DNA of 64,000 nucleotides, taken from contig NZ_VYIX01000003.1 of assembly GCF_009755885.1 (NCBI RefSeq), forward strand, positions 369,204 through 433,203, written 5' to 3'. Shown piece by piece: positions 38,808 to 47,248 of this stretch. A program made the translations under genes and the position numbers. This DNA is from Brachyspira sp. SAP_772 (lineage in GTDB: Bacteria; Spirochaetota; Brachyspiria; Brachyspirales; Brachyspiraceae). Position 1 is the stretch's first letter. Every line of letters begins with the position of its first letter. Under the pieces are notes generated by a model that worked only from the letters and a program-made list of their open reading frames with translations, had not been told where the DNA came from and did not search any database.

Positions 38808-39043
38808 CAACTTTTTCCAGCCTCCACTGTGCGGACTTCGTCAAAGTTTTACCTTACGGGTACACTTTACGAAAGTACAAGAGTTTCAACTTTATATTTT
38901 AATTTCTATAAAAGTAAGACTTTTAAAAATGCAGTCTTTTTGCTTCTTTGGGCCATACCCACAGGCACTTCCTTCGGTCGCCAAAAGAAGTGGGGGTTCT
39001 ACCCTACGGGTACGCTTCGCAGGGGGGCTAGTCCCCGAGAATA
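38808..39043 (+). repeat. Dispersed repeat family A, copy 5
   Basis: Hairpin 1 has a CAACTTTTT arm and an expanded loop containing GTGCGGACTTCGTC. Hairpin 2 is CTTCTTT with AAAGAAG around a CACTTCCTTCGGTCG loop. It is followed by TACCCTACGGGTACGCTTCG and a GGGGGCTAGTCCCC palindrome. The 950-base gap before ApbE contains this and two more copies. Confidence 0.8.
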
Positions 39044-39111
39044 AAAAACATAAAAATATTTTTTAACAAACTTAAAAATTTTCATCGTATATTAAAACAA
39101 TAATTTTCTAT

Positions 39112-39303
39112 CAACTTTTTCCCGCCGCAAAAAGTTGCAAAAAATGCAAACGTTTTTACTCTATATGTTGGAATATGTATTAGTATGAAATAATACTTGT
39201 ATTTTTAGCTAAAAAAATACAGCCCTTTTGCTTCTTTGTGGCACGTCGCAAGGGCATTCCCTTAGGTCGCAAAAGAAGTGGGGTGCGGGGCAAAGCCCTG
39301 CAA
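39112..39303 (+). repeat. Dispersed repeat family A, copy 6
   Basis: This is a complete copy and a good type sequence. Hairpin 1 is CAACTTTTT / AAAAAGTTG with loop CCCGCCGC. Hairpin 2 is CTTCTTT / AAAGAAG. Hairpin 3 is GCGGGGC AAA GCCCTGC. The TACCC...GGGTA block found in other copies is absent. Confidence 0.85.
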
Positions 39304-39371
39304 ATATATTATTTTAAATATTTTAATAAAAAATTTAATATATGTTGAAAAAATTTTAAGTTAATTTTATT

Positions 39372-39595
39372 GTTCTTTTTCCCGCAGCAAAAAGAACCAA
39401 AAAGTGCAAATGTTCTAATTTTTTATGTTAGAAATATGTATTAAACATTTATATTCTAGTTTCTATAAAAGTAAGACTTGTAAAAATGCAGTCTTTTTGC
39501 TTCTTTGGGTCACGCCACAAGGGCACTTCCTTCGGTCGCAAAAGAAGTGGGGTGCTACCCTGCGGGCACGCTTCGCAGGGGGCAAAGCCACCACA
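39372..39595 (+). repeat. Dispersed repeat family A, copy 7
   Basis: Hairpin 1 is GTTCTTTTT / AAAAAGAAC with loop CCCGCAGC, a two-sided change relative to copy 6. Hairpin 2 is CTTCTTT / AAAGAAG. The 3-prime hairpin is of the GGGGGCAAAGCCACCAC form. A plus-strand open frame through it is repeat-derived. Confidence 0.85.
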
Positions 39596-39634
39596 AATAA
39601 TAAACTCAAAAATTTTTAATATATAACAAAATTA

Positions 39635-40648
39635 TCAAAAACTATCGTTCGTTACTATATATAAAATACCATCAGAATCAACTATATAAGCTTCTCTGTA
39701 ATTATAATTCTCATTAGTGAAAAAATTAGTGCCCATAAGAAAGGCTGTTGTAGATAAAGCATCAGCCTCTTCTGCATTGGTGTGTACAATAGTGGCTGAT
39801 ATTGCATTATAAGTAGGATAACCTATTTTAGCATCTATTATATGATGATAATTAGTGCCGTTTTCTACAAAAAATCTCTCATAATCTCCGCTTGTTACTA
39901 TAGTATAATTTGTTGCCTGTATTAGAGCTAAATATCCATCTTCATCATTTCTAGGGTTTCTTATTGCTATCACCCAAGGATTGCCTCTTGAGTTTACTCC
40001 ATTAGCATAGGTATCTCCGCCATAATCTATTAAATAGTTTTTTATATTATAATTTTTAAATATATCTATTAACTTTGTAACAATATAACCCTTTCCATAA
40101 GAGCCGAAATCAAAAGTTAAATTATCTCTAATCTCTATAAACTTCTTGCCGTTGTTAGTTATAATGCTTACTTTTGAATAATCTATTTTTTTTAATGCAT
40201 TTTCAATCTCTTCTCTCTTTGGTACAGTTTGATTTTCTTTAACACCAAAACCCCAAAGCTCAATTAACGGTCTCACACTTATATCAAAAGAAGGATTTAT
40301 TTTAGAATATCTTAACCCTGTTTCAAATAAATGTGCCATATCTTCAGAAATTTCTACTCTGAGAACATCGTTTTTATTTTCTAAACTTTTTTTATTTATA
40401 ATTGCTATTTCGCTATTTTCATTATACGGATTTAATATATTGTCCATTCTATTGATTTCATTTGTTATAGCCCCCACCAAATCATACATTTTTTTTTCTG
40501 TAGTTTGAGCTGTGATGTTTAATATAGTATCGCTTATTGCTATTGTTGTAGATATATATTTTTCTTTGTTTCTATAAACAAAAAGTGTAACAATTAATGC
40601 TGCTACTACAATTAAAATTAATAGATAATATTTTTTCTTTGATGTCAT
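39635..40648 (-). CDS. apbE: FAD:protein FMN transferase (ApbE family)
   Basis: ApbE attaches FMN to threonines of flavoproteins such as Rnf/Nqr subunits, outside the cytoplasmic membrane. The 337-residue protein has an N-terminal membrane segment (about residues 7-25) but no lipobox, the FDFGSYGKGYIVTKLID motif, IDYGGDTYANG, and HHIIDAKIGYPTYNAISATIV with the Mg/FAD-binding residues near the end, including the final EEADALSTTAFLMG. These are standard ApbE markers. No flavoprotein target lies next to it. It is flanked by repeats on both sides. Confidence 0.9.
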   Translation of the reverse strand: MTSKKKYYLLILIVVAALIVTLFVYRNKEKYISTTIAISDTILNITAQTTEKKMYDLVGAITNEINRMDNILNPYNENSEIAIINKKSLENKNDVLRVEISEDMAHLFETGLRYSKINPSFDISVRPLIELWGFGVKENQTVPKREEIENALKKIDYSKVSIITNNGKKFIEIRDNLTFDFGSYGKGYIVTKLIDIFKNYNIKNYLIDYGGDTYANGVNSRGNPWVIAIRNPRNDEDGYLALIQATNYTIVTSGDYERFFVENGTNYHHIIDAKIGYPTYNAISATIVHTNAEEADALSTTAFLMGTNFFTNENYNYREAYIVDSDGILYIVTNDSF

Positions 40649-40772
40649 AAAATCTTCTCTTTTTTGTAATTATTCTTTTTAATAAACTTATTAAATTATA
40701 ATATAGTTAAACAACTATGTTTTGTCAAAAATAAATTTTTTATTTTTATAAATGTATTGTTAATTTTTTTAT

Positions 40773-40941
40773 TGTTCTTTTTCCCGCAGCTCGCGGTGCG
40801 GACTTCGTCAAAAGAACCAAAAAGTGCAAGTATTTTAACTTTATATTTTAGTTTTTATAAAGTAAGATTTGTAAAAATGCAGTTCTTTTGCTTCTTTTAT
40901 ACCAATAAAAGAAGTGGGGGCGTGGGGGCAAAGCCACCACA
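40773..40941 (+). repeat. Dispersed repeat family A, copy 8
   Basis: Hairpin 1 is GTTCTTTT / AAAAGAAC with a long loop carrying CTCGCGGTGCGGACTTCGTC. Hairpin 2 is CTTCTTTTAT / ATAAAAGAAG with a very short loop. The GTGGGGGCAAAGCCACCAC hairpin closes it. It fills most of the gap between apbE and ispG. Confidence 0.8.
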
Positions 40942-40993
40942 AATAAAAAACTTAAGCAATATTGTTGACAAATTTAAAAATCTTCAGTATATC

Positions 40994-42028
40994 CTAAAAC
41001 TCTTCTATCTTCTTTGTAATAAAACTTATAATATTTTCTTTTGATACCTTTATAGGTTCATTGTCTTTTTCAAAATATATAAAATTACCGTCTGCACTTC
41101 CTGCCACACCAAAATCTGCATGCTTAGCTTCTCCCGGACCATTAACTACACAACCCATTATAGCAATAGTGATATTTTTCTTTATATTTTGTACATGCTT
41201 TTCTATAAAACTAGCAACCTCTTCCACATTCACCTGACATCTTCCGCAAGTAGGGCATGATATTATCTCAACAGAAGGCTCCTTTCTCAAACCCAAAAAC
41301 TTAAGAAGCATCTTTCCTGCCATAACTTCCTCAACAGGGTCGCCCGTAATAGAATATCTTATAGTATCCCCAATTCCTTGCATAAGCAAATATGATAAAG
41401 CACTAGTACTTTTAATTAAAGAACTCCTTAATGTACCAGCCTCTGTAACACCTAAATGTATAGGATAATCAAATTTCTCTCTAAATAATGTATTTGCTTC
41501 TATTGTAGTTTTTATATCAGATGCTTTTAATGATACTTTTATATTTGTAAAGTTTAAATCTTCCATTAATTTTATATGGTCAGAAGCACTTTTTACCATA
41601 TTTTGAGCATTTACTTCCTTGTATATAGCTCTGTCCAAACTTCCGCCATTAACACCAACCCTTATAGTTAAATTTCTGTCTTTTGCCTCTTTTATAACCT
41701 CTTTTACTTTCTCTTTATCTTTTATATTACCCGGGTTAAGCCTCAAAGCATCAATACCGCTTTTCATGCTCTCTAAAGCAAGTCTATAATCAAAATGTAT
41801 ATCCGCTATTAAAGGAAGTTTAGTTTGTTTTTTTATCTCTTTTATAGCTTTAGCCGCTTCCATATCAAGCACAGCAAGCCTTACAATATCAACACCAGCC
41901 TCTTCAAGAGATTTTAATTGATTAACGGTATCTTTAACATTTCTAGTATCAGTATTTGTCATAGATTGTATACTAACAGGATTACCTCCTCCTATTAGTA
42001 TATTTCCGACACTAACTATCTTACTCAT
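40994..42028 (-). CDS. ispG: 4-hydroxy-3-methylbut-2-enyl diphosphate synthase (IspG)
   Basis: IspG is the iron-sulfur enzyme of the penultimate step of the MEP isoprenoid pathway. I start it at the ATG giving MSKIVSVGNILIGGGNPVSI, which has GAGGG upstream and matches the usual N-terminus; a frame 20 codons longer has no family support. The 344-residue protein has the TIM-barrel segments and the cluster-binding ISCPTCGRCQVNVE plus the later MGCVVNGPGEA, giving three conserved cysteines. It is the short bacterial form without the extra insertion domain. It shows that isoprenoids are made by the MEP route. Confidence 0.95.
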   Translation of the reverse strand: MSKIVSVGNILIGGGNPVSIQSMTNTDTRNVKDTVNQLKSLEEAGVDIVRLAVLDMEAAKAIKEIKKQTKLPLIADIHFDYRLALESMKSGIDALRLNPGNIKDKEKVKEVIKEAKDRNLTIRVGVNGGSLDRAIYKEVNAQNMVKSASDHIKLMEDLNFTNIKVSLKASDIKTTIEANTLFREKFDYPIHLGVTEAGTLRSSLIKSTSALSYLLMQGIGDTIRYSITGDPVEEVMAGKMLLKFLGLRKEPSVEIISCPTCGRCQVNVEEVASFIEKHVQNIKKNITIAIMGCVVNGPGEAKHADFGVAGSADGNFIYFEKDNEPIKVSKENIISFITKKIEEF

Positions 42029-42123
42029 ATTGCCCTCATAATAAATTTTATAAGTACTAATTTTATAACCTAATAACAAAATTGTCAAAGTATTTCGTAT
42101 GATGATTGGTGTTTATTTTTTTC

Positions 42124-42151
42124 TTGATTTTTTGCTTTTTTAGTATATAAT
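42124..42151 (+). promoter_or_regulatory. Probable carD promoter
   Basis: TTGATT and a perfect TATAAT are separated by 16 bases, about 70 bases upstream of the carD start and within the divergent gap to ispG. Confidence 0.55.
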
Positions 42152-42221
42152 AGCATTAGATATTTTTTAAATTAGTAGAATAAATTACTATAATAAATTA
42201 AAGGCTTATTTAAAAAGAATT

Positions 42222-42797
42222 ATGTATAAAGTAAATAGTTATGTTGTTTACCCTATGTATGGAATATGCAAAGTCATAGGTATAGCAGATAATAAAGTAA
42301 ATTCTTCCATTGTAGAATGCTATATACTTGAATGTGAAGGTGAAAATATCACATTAAAAGTTCCTATCAATAGAGTTAAAGAATATCGTATACGTAAAAT
42401 AATATCTAAAGCAGAAGCTGAAAATTTTTTGAACCTATTACAAACTAAACCTCATGATATAGAAAATAATTGGAAGATTCGTTATCAAGAAAATGAAGAA
42501 AAATTAAGAAGCGGTGAAATTCAAGATACTATAGAAGTGGCAAGAAGTTTGTTTACTAGAAATAAATTAAAAGAACTATCTGCAAGCGAAAAACGTTTGT
42601 ATGAAAAAGCATATATGTTTATAGTAAATGAAATTAGTATAGCATTAAAAAAAGATAAAGATCAAATTGAAGATATAGTGTCTAATGCATTAGAGAAATC
42701 AGCTAAAAAGTTTAAAACTAAACCCGCTGAAAAAGAACTTATTAAACCAACTAAAAATACTGCTAAGCCTGCCAAAAAAAAGAAAAAAGAAGAGTGA
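42222..42797 (+). CDS. carD: CarD family RNA polymerase-binding regulator
   Basis: The N-terminal 60 residues form the CarD/TRCF RNA-polymerase interaction domain (YKVNSYVVYPMYGICKVIGI and LKVPINRVKEYRIRKIIS). Residues 60-155 are the helical DNA-binding domain with RWxxR-like WKIRYQENEEKL and SASEKRLYEKAYMFIVNEIS. CarD stabilises open promoter complexes, especially at rRNA promoters. At 191 residues it carries an unusual C-terminal tail of about 30 residues, rich in lysine, proline and alanine (KPTKNTAKPAKKKKKEE), which may add non-specific DNA contact. It precedes the PIN-TRAM gene by 88 bases. Confidence 0.92.
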   Translation: MYKVNSYVVYPMYGICKVIGIADNKVNSSIVECYILECEGENITLKVPINRVKEYRIRKIISKAEAENFLNLLQTKPHDIENNWKIRYQENEEKLRSGEIQDTIEVARSLFTRNKLKELSASEKRLYEKAYMFIVNEISIALKKDKDQIEDIVSNALEKSAKKFKTKPAEKELIKPTKNTAKPAKKKKKEE

Positions 42798-42885
42798 AAT
42801 ATTTATTAATTTATTCTATTTTTTTAAAATAACTAAAAACATAAAAATAACTCAAGCTCTTTTTAGTTTTTAAGGAGAAACTGTT

Positions 42886-43899
42886 ATGTGGAGAATAATT
42901 TATTTTGCTTGTTCTATTTTAGCACTTATATTTGACTATATTTATAATAAACTTTTTAATATAAATACTATTATATTTTTTATTGTAAGTTCTGTTATTA
43001 TAGTATTATTAGATTTATTTGTTATAAGAAAAAGGTCTTCAAAAACAACTTTGGTAATTTTTCTATCATTCTTTATAACAATAATAACTGTAATACTTAC
43101 TCTAAATGTTATAAATATTATTGGTATTAATTTATCTTTAAATAAAAAACTTATAATACTATTTATTGAAGGATATTTAACTTTTTCTGTAATATCATCA
43201 CTCATACCAAATATATCAAACATGCTAAAACTTACAAAAACTGATAAAATAAAAACAGCTAAAATATTGGACACTTCTGTTATAGTAGATGGAAGAGTAT
43301 ATGATATAGCAGAAAAAAAATTCTTTGACGGACTTTTAATACTTCCAGAGTTTGTAATAAAAGAAATACAATTTTTAAGCGATTCAAGAGACCCACAAAA
43401 AAGAATAAGAGGAAGAAGAGCATTAGAAATATTAAATAAAATGAAATCTTCAAAAAACATATTACTTTCTGTAACAGATGTAGATTTTCCAAACATCAAG
43501 GAAGTGGATTTAAAACTAATAGAGCTCGCCAAAAAAATGGATGCTAAAGTTATTACGAATGATTTTAACTTGATGAAGGTAGCTTCTATACATGGAGTAG
43601 ATATATTAAATATTAATGATTTAGCTAATTGTTTACAAGTTGTAGTACTTCCGGGAGAAACTATAAAAATTGATTTAATAAGAGAAGGTAAAGATAAACA
43701 GGCATTAGGTTATTTAGAAGACGGCACTATGATAGTTGTAGATAATGCTAAACATTTAATAGGCAAAACTGTTGATATAGAAATAGATAACGTGCTTCCT
43801 AAAGAGGCAGGAAGGGTAATATTTGCTTCTTTGGTAAGTAAGCAGCAAAATAATCAGCAAAACAACAATAAGAAAAAACAAAACCGAGAGCATAAATAA
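42886..43899 (+). CDS. YacL-type membrane PIN-TRAM protein
   Basis: The 337-residue protein has four N-terminal membrane segments (about residues 3-110). A PIN nuclease domain begins ILDTSVIVDGRVYDIAEK near 127 with the acidic residues of the active site, including TNDFNLMKVA. A TRAM domain follows (VVVLPGETIKIDLIREGKDK), then an Asn/Gln/Lys tail. It matches Bacillus YacL, whose gene also lies next to carD in many genomes, so the pair is conventional. PIN domains cut RNA; the substrate is unknown. A GGAG ribosome-binding site precedes the start. Confidence 0.9.
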   Translation: MWRIIYFACSILALIFDYIYNKLFNINTIIFFIVSSVIIVLLDLFVIRKRSSKTTLVIFLSFFITIITVILTLNVINIIGINLSLNKKLIILFIEGYLTFSVISSLIPNISNMLKLTKTDKIKTAKILDTSVIVDGRVYDIAEKKFFDGLLILPEFVIKEIQFLSDSRDPQKRIRGRRALEILNKMKSSKNILLSVTDVDFPNIKEVDLKLIELAKKMDAKVITNDFNLMKVASIHGVDILNINDLANCLQVVVLPGETIKIDLIREGKDKQALGYLEDGTMIVVDNAKHLIGKTVDIEIDNVLPKEAGRVIFASLVSKQQNNQQNNNKKKQNREHK

Positions 43900-43906
43900 T
43901 TTTTAG

Positions 43907-44464
43907 TTAATTTTTTAATGTAGAAATAAATTGGGTTTTAAAATCATTTTCATTATAAAAATTAACATCTTTTAATATAAAATCTTTTAATTTTAATACT
44001 CCACCACATTTTGTTTTTTTATTTGCCTTTTGATACACATGATTATTAATCCCTAATTTTGGATTTTTTTTAATACTATAAACTAATATATATTCTATAT
44101 TTGATTTTGAAAACTCAACTATGCTGTCTATATATTTACTCCCATCATTATATTTTATATCTGACAATATGAATAAACTATCATATATTTTTGTTTTTAT
44201 ATTATCTTCTTCAATTTTACCATTTTTAAACTCTAAAAAATAGAAATGACTATTATCCATAATATATAATGCATCATTAGAGGCTGGTGGATCATCTAAA
44301 TTTTCATTATCTTTATAACACTTCGCAACTTCATCAAAATTAATGGCAGTAAATTGACTATTTGTCATATAATAATTATTACAAGTATCTAAAGAAGTAT
44401 TCTCTAGAGTATCTATATTATTTTTTAATATATCAGGTAAACTATCTATTATATCTTGTCTCAT
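43907..44464 (-). CDS. Possible PD-(D/E)XK nuclease-like partner of the AAA ATPase
   Basis: I do not recognise this 185-residue protein by family. It contains NDALYIMDNSHFYFLEFKNG, in which Asp64, Glu78 and Lys80 fit the D...ExK spacing of PD-(D/E)XK nucleases, with strands around them. A later lysine- and glycine-rich NKKTKCGGVLKLKDF stretch could be a DNA contact. It starts 22 bases after the ATPase gene and is clearly its operon partner. An ATPase plus a small nuclease is a common defence layout, but that function is inferred. It is convergent with the PIN-TRAM gene, seven bases away. Confidence 0.6.
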   Translation of the reverse strand: MRQDIIDSLPDILKNNIDTLENTSLDTCNNYYMTNSQFTAINFDEVAKCYKDNENLDDPPASNDALYIMDNSHFYFLEFKNGKIEEDNIKTKIYDSLFILSDIKYNDGSKYIDSIVEFSKSNIEYILVYSIKKNPKLGINNHVYQKANKKTKCGGVLKLKDFILKDVNFYNENDFKTQFISTLKN

Positions 44465-44486
44465 AATGAAATTACTTTGTTAAAAA

Positions 44487-45740
44487 TTACTCATCAAAAC
44501 TATTTTCCAAATCTTCCAACTTCTCTATAGGCTGAGCCATTAAACTATATATATCTTCTATACTTTCATTTACCAACTTAAAAACAGAGTATTTATTTTC
44601 TATATCTGATAAATAATAATTAGTTTTTTCCTGCATATTATGCAGTTTAGAATACATCTCTATAGCTTCCAAAAAATAAGGGCTATGAGTAGTTATTAAA
44701 ATATATATATTAAATTCTTTTTGTAAAAGCACTATTATTTCAGCATATAAAAGCTGCCATTTAGGGTGAAGATGTATTTCAGGTTCATCTAATACTAAAA
44801 TATCATCTTCTTTTAATGCATTTCTCTCTAACAGCATTTTTATAATAGCAAAAGATTTTAAACCTGCTGATAGATTATGTACTGATATAGGTTCATAAAA
44901 AATTTCTTCTTCTAAATAAAATTCTTTGTCTTTTTCTAAAATTTTTCCATTTACTGCATTTGATAATTTATCATATATATTTTTTAATTTTTCTTCTGTT
45001 AAAATTTTATCTGATATACTTGGTTTTTCTGAATATAATATATTATTTATTAAATGCGATTCTTGTATAGACAAAGAATAGAAATAATCGTTTCTATCAA
45101 AAATAAAAGGATTATCTATGAAATATATATTTCTTTTATTCAAATAATTTAGGTTTGTATCTATACACTCATCATCTTTGAATTTAAAATACAAATCTAA
45201 TATATTAATTTCTGCTATAGTATCTCTTTCTATTCTGCTGTTTATTTGTTTATTAAACATTTCATTAAAATATTCTTCTATTTTTTTATAACCTATTTTT
45301 TCATCTGGTATATTAATATATTCTTCTATTCTTTTAGATACTTTTTTTATATAGTCAATAATATTTTCATCTTTTATATCAACATATCCTGATAAATTAG
45401 TTATTAGAATATCATATATATTTTTTTTAGACTTGATATGAATAGAATATAAATTATCTGACATATCATCTAATCTATATTCTAATAATTCTAAATTTCT
45501 ATAATTAATAGTTTCATATTTTACAAATAAATCATATAAATTATATAACTCTTTTCTAATAGATAATTTTCTATCTAAATATATTTCTTTTTCAAGATTA
45601 TTAAATGAATTAAAGCAAGAAAATAATACTTTTCCTACTGTAGTTTTGCCTGTATTATTTTCACCTGCTATTATAGTGATACCGTCTATTTTTATTTCTG
45701 CTTCTTTTATTCTGCCTAAATTTTTTATATTTAATTTCAT
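44487..45740 (-). CDS. AAA/ABC-type ATPase (OLD/RecF-like)
   Basis: The 417-residue protein is a single-chain ABC-like ATPase of the AAA_15/OLD type without a Toprim domain. Walker A GENNTGKTT is at residues 26-34, an LSAGLKSFAIIKMLL signature near 300, Walker B ILVLDEPEIHLHP near 327 and the switch ITTHSPYFLEA near 360. The middle (residues 60-270) is a variable helical region. Such ATPases are the sensor or motor of defence systems such as Gabija, Septu and PARIS, each with a nuclease partner. Here the partner is the next gene. It lies 81 bases after mreD, suggesting it rides on the mre operon. Confidence 0.85.
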   Translation of the reverse strand: MKLNIKNLGRIKEAEIKIDGITIIAGENNTGKTTVGKVLFSCFNSFNNLEKEIYLDRKLSIRKELYNLYDLFVKYETINYRNLELLEYRLDDMSDNLYSIHIKSKKNIYDILITNLSGYVDIKDENIIDYIKKVSKRIEEYINIPDEKIGYKKIEEYFNEMFNKQINSRIERDTIAEINILDLYFKFKDDECIDTNLNYLNKRNIYFIDNPFIFDRNDYFYSLSIQESHLINNILYSEKPSISDKILTEEKLKNIYDKLSNAVNGKILEKDKEFYLEEEIFYEPISVHNLSAGLKSFAIIKMLLERNALKEDDILVLDEPEIHLHPKWQLLYAEIIVLLQKEFNIYILITTHSPYFLEAIEMYSKLHNMQEKTNYYLSDIENKYSVFKLVNESIEDIYSLMAQPIEKLEDLENSFDE

Positions 45741-45821
45741 ACTATTATCCTAAAAAGATAATCGGATATTTTATTATTTATTATAATATCATTTTTATGT
45801 TTTTTGTATATGTTAAAAAAA

Positions 45822-46361
45822 TTAATCTTCGTAGGTTTTAGTGCTGTCATCTACATGTATTTTGTTTTTGTCATACACTATAGGAGCAATCTTTTCAAAT
45901 AATATAAACAACGGTGAAGAAACTATTACTGTGAGAGGAAGCCCTACGAATAACTCCGAACGCATAAGAACAGCAACACTTGATAAATCTGCATATATTG
46001 CCATTACAAAAAATAAAGCAATAATCTTTATTAAATATCCAACTAAAGTAACAAATATTCCCGCTGCAATCTGCTTAATAAATATTCTGCTGTTAAAGAA
46101 ACCAACAACCAAACCAATATTAAGAAATATTATAGCATAAGAACCAAATGTAGAGCTAGAAACAATATCCTGCATTATTCCTATTAAAAAGCCATATATA
46201 ATTCCCTCAAAAGAACCATATCTAAATGATAAGAATACTAAAAATATAAGAAGCAAATCAGGCTTAGCACCTAATGTTATTCTAATCAAATCATAAGCAG
46301 GAGAAGATTGTATTATTAAAAGGATTAATGAACTTATTATAACAGTTATTGCTCTTTTCAT
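45822..46361 (-). CDS. mreD: Rod shape-determining protein MreD
   Basis: MreD is the integral-membrane member of the elongasome. The 179-residue protein has five to six membrane helices, with the family segment AKPDLLLIFLVFLSFRYGSFEGIIYGFLIGIMQD (shown in parts: GAKPDLLLIFLVF and GIIYGFLIGIMQDI) in the first half. It overlaps mreC by four bases. The mrdA and rodA genes that usually follow are absent here; the AAA ATPase pair comes next. Confidence 0.88.
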   Translation of the reverse strand: MKRAITVIISSLILLIIQSSPAYDLIRITLGAKPDLLLIFLVFLSFRYGSFEGIIYGFLIGIMQDIVSSSTFGSYAIIFLNIGLVVGFFNSRIFIKQIAAGIFVTLVGYLIKIIALFFVMAIYADLSSVAVLMRSELFVGLPLTVIVSSPLFILFEKIAPIVYDKNKIHVDDSTKTYED

Positions 46362-47245
46362 CTATTTGTAACTTCACCCTCTTCATATTCTTCATTAGCA
46401 AGCATAATAATTTCTCTGTCTGGAATCTTTTTTATTACATACACATTCTCTAAAGTAGAAAAATCAACTATAGGCTCAATGTATAAGTCGTGAAAGAGTC
46501 CATAATTTTTTTTCTCAACTTTAAACACATTTCCAACCAATATGCCGCTTGGGAAAACTCCGCCCATTCCGCTAGTATAAACTTTTTCTCCCTCTTCAAC
46601 ATCAATCTGCAAATCAATATACTGCAAATGTGTTTGAGTGGAACGAGGATTCTGACCGCTCATAATACCAGTAGCCTTAGAACTCTCAAGCATAACTGAT
46701 ATTTGAGACCTCTCGTCTATGAGAGATAAAACTCTGCTGTTATATTGTCTTACTTCTACAACCTTACCAACAAGCCCCTTGTATCCGCTTTTATATGATA
46801 TTACAGGCATACCCACAACAATACCATGAGCCCTTCCTTTGTTTATCACTATAGTGTTGTAGAAGTTTTGAGGGTCTTTTGAAACTATCTCGGCATATTC
46901 TAAAGGGTATTCATCGGTAGGAGCTTCATTTAATAATGCTCTTAATCTTGAGTTCTCCTGACGAAGCTGTTCATATTCTAAAGCTGTGCCGTTTAATTCT
47001 GCTATTCTATCTCTAAGCACTTGAAGCTGACTTTGAAGTGTAAATATATCTGTAATGCTTGTATAAAGATAAACAAAAGCCTTTGATATGTTCTGTGTAG
47101 CATTTTGCACAGGATAAACACCGAGTGCATATATAGAACGCAAATCAAAAACAAAATTACTCCTATTAAGAACCATAAATATTGACGCTACAAGACTAAG
47201 CGTAATATAAAGTATAAGTAATTTGTGTTTTAATATATTATTCAC
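46358..47245 (-). CDS. mreC: Rod shape-determining protein MreC
   Basis: MreC links cytoplasmic MreB to periplasmic wall synthases. The 295-residue protein has one N-terminal membrane helix (about residues 8-28), a coiled coil near 60-100 (LQSQLQVLRDRIAELNGTAL), and the beta-barrel domain with DPQNFYNTIVINKGRAHGIVVGMPVI and YTSGMGGVFPSGILVG. Length is normal. It follows mreB after three bases. Confidence 0.94.
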   Translation of the reverse strand: MNNILKHKLLILYITLSLVASIFMVLNRSNFVFDLRSIYALGVYPVQNATQNISKAFVYLYTSITDIFTLQSQLQVLRDRIAELNGTALEYEQLRQENSRLRALLNEAPTDEYPLEYAEIVSKDPQNFYNTIVINKGRAHGIVVGMPVISYKSGYKGLVGKVVEVRQYNSRVLSLIDERSQISVMLESSKATGIMSGQNPRSTQTHLQYIDLQIDVEEGEKVYTSGMGGVFPSGILVGNVFKVEKKNYGLFHDLYIEPIVDFSTLENVYVIKKIPDREIIMLANEEYEEGEVTNR

Positions 47246-47248
47246 TTT

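Noticed and set aside
38742-39619. Several short plus-strand open frames with similar peptides (LLLW...RQKKWG types)
   Set aside because: They run through family A repeats, change frame from copy to copy and have no ribosome-binding sites. The conserved unit is the DNA/RNA structure, not a protein.
36673-40993. Repeat clusters considered as a CRISPR array or insertion sequence
   Set aside because: Copies are irregular in length and spacing, spacers are not uniform, no cas genes or transposase frame are present, and copies lie between unrelated genes.
42942-43532. 196-codon minus-strand frame antisense to the PIN-TRAM gene
   Set aside because: The plus-strand product has clear PIN and TRAM motifs and a ribosome-binding site; the antisense frame has neither.
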